From Cafeteria roenbergensis (lineage: Eukaryota > Sar > Bigyra > Bicosoecida > Cafeteriaceae), in NCBI GenBank assembly GCA_008330645.1, contig VLTN01000028.1:372001-436000 (forward strand): a stretch of DNA of 64,000 nucleotides, read 5' to 3'. The translations under genes were made by a program, and so were the position numbers. A model generated the notes under the pieces. That model had not been told where the DNA came from, did no database searches, and saw only the letters and a list, made by a program, of their open reading frames with translations. Shown here piece after piece: positions 54,262 to 62,490 of this stretch (the first letter of the stretch is position 1; each line of letters opens with the position of its first letter).

Positions 54262-56589
54262 CTACGCCACGGCGCACTCGCCGGACGAGACGCTCTTATG
54301 AGCCTCAGCGGAGAAAGCACGTGCACCGTCACGCCTGCAGCTTTGGGCGCTCGTCCGCCAGGCCAGGAGCCAAAACCGTCGCTCCCAAGTTGTCGGTGTT
54401 GTAAGCGCCTCGAGTAAGTCCGTGTGGCCAGAGAGCCGCAGCATCGCGAGGTTTGCCCAAACGGAGACACCAGACGACGGCACGGGCGCGCCGGCTTTCC
54501 GCAGCAGCCGAACTATAACGGTACTGCAACTCTGGAACGCCGCCACGTCAAGCGGTGACTTGCCTTGCCTGTCAGGGATGCACGGGTCGGCGCCGGCGGC
54601 AAGCAGGCGGCGCACGAGTCGGGTGTCCGGCTTGCGGCATGCGATCAAGAGAGGCGTCGCGCCATTGTCCGTCCTGGCCTTGTTCACGTCCGCCCCGGCC
54701 TCCACAAGCAGGCGGCGCACGAGTCGGGTGTCCGGCTTGCGGCATGCGATTAAGAGAGGCGTCGCGCCGATATCTGTCCTGGCCTTGTTCACATCCGCCC
54801 CAGCCTTCACAAGCTGCCGCACCACCGCGTCGTGGCCGTTCTGGCATGCGATGTAGAGAGGCGTCGCGCCATTGTCCGTCGTGGCCTTGTTCACATCCGC
54901 CCCAGCCTTCACAAGCTGCCGCACCACTGCATCGTGACCGCTGTGGCAGGCGATGAGCAGAGGCGTCACGCCGTCGTCCGTCCTGGCCTTGTTCACATCC
55001 GCCCCAGCCTCCACAAGCAGCCGTGCCACCGCGTCGTGGCCCTTCTGGCATGCCGTGAAAAGAGGCGTCGCGCCGTCGCTCGTCCTGGCCTTATTCACAT
55101 CCGCCCCAGCCTCCACAAGCAGCTGCACCACCGCGTCGTGGCCATTCCGGGATGCCATGTAGAGAGGCGTCGCGCCATTGTCCGTCGTGGCCTTGTTCAC
55201 ATCCGCCCCAGCCTTCACAAGCTGCCGCACCACTGCATCGTGACCGCTGTGGCAGGCGATGAGCAGAGGCGTCACGCCGTCGTCCGTCCTGGCCTTGTTC
55301 ACATCCGCCCCAGCCTCCACAAGCAGCCGCACCACCGCATTGTGGCCGTTCCAGCATGCAGTGTAGAGAGGCGTCGCGCCGTCATCCGTCGTGGCCTTGT
55401 TCGCATCCGCCCCAGCCTCCACAAGCAGCTGCGCCACCGCATCGTGACCGTTGTGGCATGCCATGAAAAGTGGCGTCGCGCCGTCGTTCGTCCTGGCCTT
55501 GTTCACATCCGCCCCAGCCTCCACGAGCACCCGCGCCACCGCATCGTGACCATTTTCGCATGCGATGAACAGGGGCGTCGCGCCGTCGTCCGTCCTGGCC
55601 TTGTTCACATCCGCCCCAGCCTCCACAAGCACCCGCGCCACCGCATCGTGACCGTTCTCGCATGCGATGAACAGGGGCGTCCCCCCCCCGTCCGTCCTGG
55701 CCTTGTTCACATACGCCCCAGCCTCCACAAGCAGCCGCACCACCGCATCGTGACCGTTGTGGCATGCCATGAAAAGTGGCGTCGCGCCGATGTTCGTCCT
55801 GGCCTTGTTCGCATCCGCCCCGGCCTCCACAAGCAGCCGCACCACCACATTGTGGCCGTTCCAGCATGCAGTGTAGAGAGGCGTCGCGCCGTCGTTCGTC
55901 CTGGCCTTGTTCACATCCGCCCCAGCCTCCACGAGCACCCGCGCCACCGCATCGTGACCATTTTCGCATGCGATGAACAGGGGCGTCGCGCCGTCGTCCG
56001 TCCTGGCCTTGTTCACATCCGCCCCAGCCTTCACAAGCACCCGCGCCACCGCATCGTGACCATTTTCGCATGCGATGAACAGGGGCGTCGCGCCGTCGTC
56101 CGTCCTGGCCTTGTTCACATCCGCCCCAGCCTCCACAAGCAGCCGCACCACCGCATCGTGACCGTCCTCGCATGCGATGAACAGGGGCGTCGCGCCACCG
56201 TCCGTCGTGGCCTTGTTCACATCCGCCCCAGCCTCCACAAGCAGCCGCACCACCGCATCGTGACCGTCCTGGCATGCCATGAACAGGGGCGTCACGCCAT
56301 CGTCCGTCGTGGCCTTGTTCACATCCGCACCAGCCTCCACGAGCAGTCGCGCCACCGCATCGTGGCCGTTCCAGCATGCGATGAAAAGCGGCGTCGCGCC
56401 GTCGTCCGTCGTGGCCATGCTGACATCCGCCCCAGCCTCCACAAGCAGCCGCACCACCGCATCGTGACCGTCCTGGCATGCGATGAACAGGGGCGTCACG
56501 CCATCGTCCGTCGTGGCCTTGTTCACATCCGCCCCAGCCTCCACAAGCAGCCGCACCACCGCCTCGTGGCCGTCCTTGCATGCCAGCAA
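54262..56589 (-). CDS. Large ankyrin-repeat protein, 5' end missing or displaced
   Basis: 775 codons, open throughout but with no ATG at the 5' end (the frame opens with TTG inside a repeat). Upstream the same frame continues as GLDVACDGRGRTPLLLAC and then runs into the 3' end of the LINE at about 56633, so the LINE appears to cut the gene from its start. About 19 repeats of 34 residues follow (GHDAVVRLLVEAGADVNKA, TTDDGATPLFIAC), one residue longer than the canonical 33 because of an extra residue in the loop. The last units diverge (CRKPDTRLVRRLL), and a unique C-terminal domain of about 80 residues contains LEALTTPTTWERRFWLLAW. Whether it is expressed from a new start is unknown; a truncated pseudogene is possible. 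Confidence 0.65.
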   Translation of the reverse strand: MLACKDGHEAVVRLLVEAGADVNKATTDDGVTPLFIACQDGHDAVVRLLVEAGADVSMATTDDGATPLFIACWNGHDAVARLLVEAGADVNKATTDDGVTPLFMACQDGHDAVVRLLVEAGADVNKATTDGGATPLFIACEDGHDAVVRLLVEAGADVNKARTDDGATPLFIACENGHDAVARVLVKAGADVNKARTDDGATPLFIACENGHDAVARVLVEAGADVNKARTNDGATPLYTACWNGHNVVVRLLVEAGADANKARTNIGATPLFMACHNGHDAVVRLLVEAGAYVNKARTDGGGTPLFIACENGHDAVARVLVEAGADVNKARTDDGATPLFIACENGHDAVARVLVEAGADVNKARTNDGATPLFMACHNGHDAVAQLLVEAGADANKATTDDGATPLYTACWNGHNAVVRLLVEAGADVNKARTDDGVTPLLIACHSGHDAVVRQLVKAGADVNKATTDNGATPLYMASRNGHDAVVQLLVEAGADVNKARTSDGATPLFTACQKGHDAVARLLVEAGADVNKARTDDGVTPLLIACHSGHDAVVRQLVKAGADVNKATTDNGATPLYIACQNGHDAVVRQLVKAGADVNKARTDIGATPLLIACRKPDTRLVRRLLVEAGADVNKARTDNGATPLLIACRKPDTRLVRRLLAAGADPCIPDRQGKSPLDVAAFQSCSTVIVRLLRKAGAPVPSSGVSVWANLAMLRLSGHTDLLEALTTPTTWERRFWLLAWRTSAQSCRRDGARAFSAEAHKSVSSGECAVA

Positions 56590-56600
56590 GAGAGGCGTCC
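54640..56600. repeat. 102-bp tandem repeat coding ankyrin units, about 19 copies
   Basis: Units share the core CATCCGCCCCAGCCTCCACA and differ at clustered sites. Higher-order structure is visible: units giving CHSGHDAVVRQLVKAGADVN occur twice in the same context, and a pair giving ENGHDAVARVLVEAGADVN recurs four units later. This points to block duplications of two to four units. Confidence 0.9.
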
Positions 56601-56632
56601 GCCCCCGCCCGTCACAAGCGACATCAAGGCCT

Positions 56633-59600
56633 TGTGAATGAACATCGTTGGGGGGGGTCGAAAACTCGCGTCACCATACCACACACTCGATTCACAGACT
56701 CACCAATCACCAATCCAGCAACTCCATCACCAATGAGTCACAAACCGCGCCAAACCCACAATCCCAAGTCTCAAATCCCAGATCCCTGCCATCACACTGC
56801 CTCGAGTCACCACACAGCCGCCCCTGCTCACCGCATACGCTCCACCTGCTGCCGCAGGTACTGCGTCTGCCCGATCAGCTGGGTCGCCAGTCCCTTGGCG
56901 ATGACCTCGTTCAGCCTCGACAGCCAGCGGAAGGCCCAGCGCGCACGCTCCCTCGGCCGATCACCGAAGGCCGTGTCCGCCACCTTCTTGAGGAAGGCGA
57001 AGGCCGCCGGTCCCATGCGTCCCGTGGTCGTGATGACGAAGGGCACAATGGAGCTCAAGTTGTCCTTTGTAGCTGAGCTCTTCTTGTACTCCCTCATCTT
57101 GTCATTCTCACGGCGCTCGAGAAAGGCGTCCATGTTCTGCAGGCCCTGCGTCACGTAGGACTTGCTCACCGCCGAGGTGATCTGCACGTCGACGAGACAG
57201 GTGGTCTCGAAGTCGACGTGCACCCGCAGGTCCGGTCGCTTGCGCGCGGCCTCGCTGGACCCCGGCTGGGACCCGAAGCGCGTCTGCCCGTCCTGCCAGC
57301 TGGAGGGCTCCACCACCGACTGTAGCCCCGCCGAGCGCACCGCCGCGTGCAGGACGTCGCGAACGTCGTTGTGCGCCCGGATGGTGGAGCCCTTGCCGCA
57401 GCGGCAGCGCGCCAGGTGATGTGCCACGCCCGAGACCCCGCCGATGTGGACGGTGCCTCTCGCGGTGGTATCTCGCTGCACGCACGCGCAGTTGATCGAC
57501 ACGCCGTCTGGCACCACGTGGTCAGCCTCGGAGGCTCCGATGCGGTAGCGGGTGACCACCGCGAACTCCTCGTCTGTGAGCCCGCGGGGTCCCATCATCA
57601 TCGTGTTGCGGAGCCAGTAGTGCGTTCCCGGCACGCACGCCTCTCGGAACGCGACCAGGTCGCTCATGACGCGTAGCATGGCCGGGTCGTCGATGTTGGC
57701 GACACGCTTCTCCGGCGTGCCCTTGGCCAGCGCCTCGGCCCTGCAGCGTGCTGTGCAGGCCCTGCGCGCCTTGGCCAGACGGCGCAGGAAGACACACTCG
57801 TGCTTGATGCGCAGCATGTCGTCGTGGTGCAGCACCATCTTGCGCTGCCAGGGCGCCTCGGTCTGCTCGTTCGCCCGCGCTGTCACCCCGTCGCCGTACA
57901 GGCACTTGCGGAGCTTGGCCTTCAGCTCGCCCGGCAGCTTACCCAGGGTGTCGGGCAAGAAGCCCTCGAACCCTGTCGCTGCGGCCAGGCAGCGGGCTCC
58001 CTTGCAGGCCCTGATGAACTCCTCCACCAGGTTTGCCGCTGCCTCCATGTCATCCGACGACTCGTCGTCAGATCTGAGCTCCATCATCGCCTCCAGCGCC
58101 AGCTCCTCGATCTCGGCGCGCAGCTCTTCCAGGCCCTCGACAGCCCCCGCGATGTCAGACCTCCACACATGCGCCAGCTGGTAGCGCTTCTTCACCCTGG
58201 CGGCATGAAGGTCGGCCTCCTTGCCCACGACGCAGTCCTTGTCCGGCCTGAAGTACCGTGCCTCGGTGCAGGCGTCCTTGTACTCCTTGCTGTCCCGCTC
58301 GTAGTCCCGGTAGGCTCCCTTGGCGACCTCCTCGCATCGCAGCAGGATGTCGCCCACCTCCTTGGTCGCATCGCTGCGGTCTGAGCGCCTCAGCGCCCGC
58401 ATCACGAGTTTCTTGAGCGAGATGCCCTTCCAGTTGGGGTCGTTGCCGTCCGCGTCCGCGTCGGGTCCGTCCCTGGCCAACCCGATCGCCGGCGTTCGCC
58501 TGACCGAGTAGACCTGTGCCGCATCCGCTCTCGGCTGTGCGGCATCAGATGTCTCTTGGCCGGTTGGAGCGCCAGCCGCACTAGCTGCCGCTGCGCCGCC
58601 GCCGCTCGTCGTCATCTCGGTCGCCGCTCCCGCCGCGCTGGCGGCAGCCGCACCTCCGCCGACCGTCTGGCCTCCGCTTGTCGGTGTTGGCTGATGCTCC
58701 GGTTCAGCCGCTCCCCCCGTACCGCTGACGAGCCAGCCGTCCAGCGTACCTGCAAGCTGCTGCCCGTGCGCCGGCCCCTCCTCGCAGTCCTCCTTGGACT
58801 CGCTCTCTCCGACCGCCGGGTGGTCCACCCACGGCGTGCCGCCCGCTGCAGCAGCCGCCGCACCCGACTCATCCTCCGCTTCCGCCTCGCCGGCGTTGGC
58901 TGGTCCCGCTCCGGCACCACTCCCCGACGCTGGCTCTCCTCCGCCTCCACCAGTGCCGGGTCCGTCGAGGGCCTCCTCCGGCGGTGGTGCCATCTCGAAC
59001 CGCCCTTTCCGCATGTCCCGAACGGCCTCGATGAAGCCCGCTGTCGCTTCGAAGCGGAACTGCGCCACGCCAGGCAGGCCCATGCCCCCGGCTTTGCAGC
59101 CCTTGCTCAGCATCTTTGCCAGCCTCATCTGAGCGTAGCCTCCCTTCTTCAAGGCCGGGTTGGACGCTGCCGATGCGAGCCGAGTCACACCGTCGGCTTC
59201 CCGGCCCAGGAGCGCCCACCACGCCTCCCGCCTTGCGTGCTCGTCCGGCAGCCCCCGAACAAGCGCCTCGATGGCCTTGGACATGGCCTCACGGAAGCCG
59301 TCCTCGGTCACCGTGCACATCTCGTCCGAGAGCGCGTGGCCGATCGCATCCAGCTCCGTCTTGTGCGCCACTGCCGCCAGGTTGGCCAGCAGCGCCGCAT
59401 GGAACACCGCCAGCTCCTGGCCCGCCGCCGCACCCGCTGCTCTGTGCAGGTAGCTGAACTTCTGTCCGAGCACTGACAGCAGTAGGTGGTGCGCCCGCTT
59501 GAGCCCGCAGACCTCGATGCCCGCGAGCAGGCGCTCCGCCGCCGGCCCGAACTCCTTCTCTAGTCGCTTCATCGACTGCTCTAGGGCCACCTCCGGTGAG

Positions 59601-62360
59601 AGGTCCTCCCCCACAGGACACTGCAGCACCGCCACGCTCCGTTCGGTGAGGTGGCACCCCTCCAGCACCGAGGGTGGGGACCCTGGATCGTCCCTACTCC
59701 GCTTCATCACCCGCTGAATTCTGGCTTTGGTTTCCTCGCGCTGTCCACGTTTGCACAGCACCTGGGTCTTGTCGGCGTTCATCCGCAGCCCCACCGTGCT
59801 GAGCCGCTCGGCCAGCATCTGGGCTGCCTTGAAGGCGCTCCTCCTCGGGCCCACCAGCGTCGTGTCGTCGGCCATCTGCAAGATGAGCACATCTGGGAAG
59901 GCGCGCCTCACCTCGTCCACCAGGGGGTGCACTGCGATCGCAAACAGTGCGCCCGCTGCCGGGTCGCCTTGACGCACGCCCCTGTTGGACTTCAGCTCAA
60001 AGACCTCGCCCTCGTCCGTGGCAAAGAGGAGCGGGCTGGACGAGCCGTACAGCGCCAGCACCGCCGGCACGAGCTTCTCGTCCAACCGCCGCACCTCCTC
60101 GATCATCGCGCGCCTGGAGACGGAGTTGTAGGCGTTGGCCATGTCCAACGCTACCACCACCGTTTTGGCTCCTCCCTCCTCGAACGCGGTGCGGACAGCA
60201 TGGACCAGCCTGCACGACCCGTCTCGGCAGCCCAGGAACTGGAAGCGCAGCTGGTCCAGCAGTCCGTGCTTTCCCAGGATGGTGTTCACCACCTTGCCCA
60301 CCAGCTTGCCCAGGCCCGAGACCATGGCCACCGGCCTGATCTTGCCGTTGCCCTTGGGAATCGCCATCAGGGTTGACGACCCGAGGACCCTGCGCTCCTC
60401 GGCAGAGAGGTCGTTCCTCAACGCCCTTCGGACAAATGACACGAGCGCATCCAGGTCCTTCTCGGCGATGTTCTCCAGCTGCTTCGCGACCATGCCGTCC
60501 GGGCCCACGGCCTTCTTGTGCGGCATCGACTGAATCGCCGCCGACACCATTTCCCGGAGCTCGGAGTCGGTGAGGTCCGGCGCTTCTCCCTCCACTGTGC
60601 CGTCGACCACCTCCTCCTCGCTCGGGTGCAGGTCCACCAATGCCTCCAGCGTCTCCCTGTCCTGCGCGACGGTGCCCGCCGACGCCATGCTCTTCGCCAG
60701 GTCCTTGGCGGAAGTGCCGTTTTGACGCCGCAGATACGCCTTCAGGGCCGCTACCGTGGTGAGCTGCACCCTTATTCCCGCCGCTTGCTCGACGGTCGGG
60801 TGGCCCTCCGCGTTGCCTCTGCGCCCAGCACCCGCCAGGGACGCCGCCGCTGCCATGGTGCCATGCTGTAAGGTGGGCTCGAGCGCCACCGGCACGTGAT
60901 CGCTCACCGCCTTGCGCTGCCGCAGTTTGTCCGCGGCAAAGGCCTCGCCGAAGGTGCACTGCCGGAGCAGCGCCTTGATGTACCACTGCACCCACTTCTT
61001 GGAGGGACATCCGTGTCGCAGGAAGGCTCCCTTGGCGAGGCTGTCCGGAGAGCTGGTGGAGCACCGCTTGCACCGCCCGTCCCCACACGCCCTCTCTCCG
61101 TCAGAGAGTGGCGTCTCGTTGCCTCCTGCTTCCGGCATCGCTCCCGTCACGTCCTCCGCGTCATCCCCCTCCAATCCGTGGCTTGCATCCATGTCCCCCT
61201 CCTCGCCCGTCGGTGGCTCCGCTGTCCGGTTCGCTCCGGCCAACTGCCCTGTGACTCCTGCCGCCGCCGGCACCTCCACCTCGAGCTGCGGCATGGTGCT
61301 GTGAACCTGTCCTACACTCGGGTCCCCCGCCGCGTTTGCAGCCGATGGACCCAGCGCTCCGCCAGTTGCGCCAGTCTCCTCCGCCGACTCGTCCTCCTCC
61401 CTACTCGCCTCCTCATCATCCGCCGCCGGGTCATCCTCCACCTCCCCCGATTCACCATTGTCCACCGTCGACCCCTCTCGCTCCGCCCTGGCTGCGCTGT
61501 CGCCCGCCAGCGACCCGTCCTCCTCCTCGACCGAGGCGCCATCATCCTCTGACGTCTCGCTCCTCGGACTCCATCCTCCGTCGTCCATTGTCTCCTCGAC
61601 TTGGTCCTGGCTGGCTGCGCTGTCGCCCGTCATCTGCCAGTCCTCCTCCTCACTCGCCTCGCCGTCGTCCTCCGACCCCTCGTCACTGGCCTCGTCCGTT
61701 GTGCCATAGTCCATGGAGCCTCTGGTCTGGCTCCCAGTAGCTTGGCATCCATCCACCAGCCATGCACCAGTGTTCCCATCCGCCGCGTCCTCACCTCCCG
61801 ACGCCTCGCTCTCCTCCGCACTCACTGCGTCTTCATCCATTGACGCCCCGTCACAGTCTCCACCAACGACATCATCATCCTCCCCCGACCCGTCTTCGTC
61901 GTCACCCGACGTGTCCTGAGTCTCCGGTGGCTGGCTCTCCTCCTCCATGGCTGCTCCGCCATCCACCGGCAGTGAATCCTCACGTGCGCCGGCACCTCCG
62001 ATCTGCCCACCGTTTCCCCGGTTGGGGCCTCCGACCGCGGCAGCCTCGTCGCCGTCCGAGTCATCGTCGTCCTGGTCCGAGTCCTGCTGCCTGCGCGGAA
62101 CCACTGGCTGCGGTCGCCTCTCGGTGACCTCCCGGGCAAGCATCTGCGCCACGTTTGACTTGTCTTGGCTAAGCGCCACTGTTAGGCCTGCGGCTCCGGC
62201 CAGCTGACGCAATTGGGCGTCGGAAAAGTTGTCCTGGAGCGCCACTGCGGTCAGGCCGCCTCTTTGGGCCAAGTCTTGCAGCATCTGGGGTGCTGTCATG
62301 CTGTTCACAGTCACTCGTTTTGTGTTCTCCAGTCTGGCTTTTCTGGCCAGGTAGCCCCTG
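56633..62360 (-). mobile_element. Non-LTR retrotransposon (LINE) with restriction-like endonuclease
   Basis: A nearly complete element on the minus strand. Its 3' end at about 56633 is shared with the fragment at 53447. A single ORF (56828-62299) is followed by a 3' UTR of about 200 bp. The 5' end is not fixed; it probably lies between 62299 and the start of the 72-bp satellite at about 62490. No obvious target-site duplication could be matched because the right flank is satellite and the left flank is the ankyrin array. One ORF with RT followed by a C-terminal endonuclease and no N-terminal APE domain places it with the R2/NeSL/CRE-like early-branching LINEs. The ORF is open from end to end, so it may be active. 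Confidence 0.88.
56828..62299 (-). CDS. LINE polyprotein: reverse transcriptase + REL endonuclease
   Basis: 1823 residues from ATG 62299 (MTAPQMLQDLAQ). The N-terminal 60 residues form two short helices resembling a SAP-like motif (AQLRQLAGAAGLTVALS); acidic low-complexity sequence runs to about 350. A Cys cluster (CGDGRCKRCSTSS) lies near 400. Reverse transcriptase spans about 590-850: VGPDGMVAKQLE, MAIPKGNGKIRPVAM, VVVALDMANAYNSVSR, GVRQGDPAAGALFAIA near 777 and the catalytic MADDTTLV near 808. A Gly/Ala-rich hinge follows. Near 1630 the CACVQ...HHLARCRCG zinc motif and, about 50 residues on, RPDLRVHVD...CLVDVQITSA form the restriction-like endonuclease. The RT nicks and copies at the target. 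No intact APE domain is present. Confidence 0.9.
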   Translation of the reverse strand: MTAPQMLQDLAQRGGLTAVALQDNFSDAQLRQLAGAAGLTVALSQDKSNVAQMLAREVTERRPQPVVPRRQQDSDQDDDDSDGDEAAAVGGPNRGNGGQIGGAGAREDSLPVDGGAAMEEESQPPETQDTSGDDEDGSGEDDDVVGGDCDGASMDEDAVSAEESEASGGEDAADGNTGAWLVDGCQATGSQTRGSMDYGTTDEASDEGSEDDGEASEEEDWQMTGDSAASQDQVEETMDDGGWSPRSETSEDDGASVEEEDGSLAGDSAARAEREGSTVDNGESGEVEDDPAADDEEASREEDESAEETGATGGALGPSAANAAGDPSVGQVHSTMPQLEVEVPAAAGVTGQLAGANRTAEPPTGEEGDMDASHGLEGDDAEDVTGAMPEAGGNETPLSDGERACGDGRCKRCSTSSPDSLAKGAFLRHGCPSKKWVQWYIKALLRQCTFGEAFAADKLRQRKAVSDHVPVALEPTLQHGTMAAAASLAGAGRRGNAEGHPTVEQAAGIRVQLTTVAALKAYLRRQNGTSAKDLAKSMASAGTVAQDRETLEALVDLHPSEEEVVDGTVEGEAPDLTDSELREMVSAAIQSMPHKKAVGPDGMVAKQLENIAEKDLDALVSFVRRALRNDLSAEERRVLGSSTLMAIPKGNGKIRPVAMVSGLGKLVGKVVNTILGKHGLLDQLRFQFLGCRDGSCRLVHAVRTAFEEGGAKTVVVALDMANAYNSVSRRAMIEEVRRLDEKLVPAVLALYGSSSPLLFATDEGEVFELKSNRGVRQGDPAAGALFAIAVHPLVDEVRRAFPDVLILQMADDTTLVGPRRSAFKAAQMLAERLSTVGLRMNADKTQVLCKRGQREETKARIQRVMKRSRDDPGSPPSVLEGCHLTERSVAVLQCPVGEDLSPEVALEQSMKRLEKEFGPAAERLLAGIEVCGLKRAHHLLLSVLGQKFSYLHRAAGAAAGQELAVFHAALLANLAAVAHKTELDAIGHALSDEMCTVTEDGFREAMSKAIEALVRGLPDEHARREAWWALLGREADGVTRLASAASNPALKKGGYAQMRLAKMLSKGCKAGGMGLPGVAQFRFEATAGFIEAVRDMRKGRFEMAPPPEEALDGPGTGGGGGEPASGSGAGAGPANAGEAEAEDESGAAAAAAGGTPWVDHPAVGESESKEDCEEGPAHGQQLAGTLDGWLVSGTGGAAEPEHQPTPTSGGQTVGGGAAAASAAGAATEMTTSGGGAAAASAAGAPTGQETSDAAQPRADAAQVYSVRRTPAIGLARDGPDADADGNDPNWKGISLKKLVMRALRRSDRSDATKEVGDILLRCEEVAKGAYRDYERDSKEYKDACTEARYFRPDKDCVVGKEADLHAARVKKRYQLAHVWRSDIAGAVEGLEELRAEIEELALEAMMELRSDDESSDDMEAAANLVEEFIRACKGARCLAAATGFEGFLPDTLGKLPGELKAKLRKCLYGDGVTARANEQTEAPWQRKMVLHHDDMLRIKHECVFLRRLAKARRACTARCRAEALAKGTPEKRVANIDDPAMLRVMSDLVAFREACVPGTHYWLRNTMMMGPRGLTDEEFAVVTRYRIGASEADHVVPDGVSINCACVQRDTTARGTVHIGGVSGVAHHLARCRCGKGSTIRAHNDVRDVLHAAVRSAGLQSVVEPSSWQDGQTRFGSQPGSSEAARKRPDLRVHVDFETTCLVDVQITSAVSKSYVTQGLQNMDAFLERRENDKMREYKKSSATKDNLSSIVPFVITTTGRMGPAAFAFLKKVADTAFGDRPRERARWAFRWLSRLNEVIAKGLATQLIGQTQYLRQQVERMR

Positions 62361-62490
62361 AGAATCGCTGAAGGATTGAGATGGCTCTCAGTTCCGCAGT
62401 TTGCGGCGCGGCTCCTGGCAGAGCCGGCAAGGAGACGCTGCGTGCCGGGACTGCAAGCGCTGACGAGCACCCGTCCGGGACCCACAGCTG
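62300..62490. other. Probable LINE 5' UTR or junction
   Basis: Short stretch between the LINE ORF and the first degenerate satellite units. The ORF frame stays open through it to 62605, but the added residues are Arg/Ala-rich and do not look like protein. It is either 5' UTR or host flank. Confidence 0.35.

Noticed and set aside
54832-56637. 601-codon plus-strand frame antisense to the ankyrin array
   Set aside because: It mirrors the 102-bp unit exactly and has no homology; the minus strand has the ankyrin consensus.
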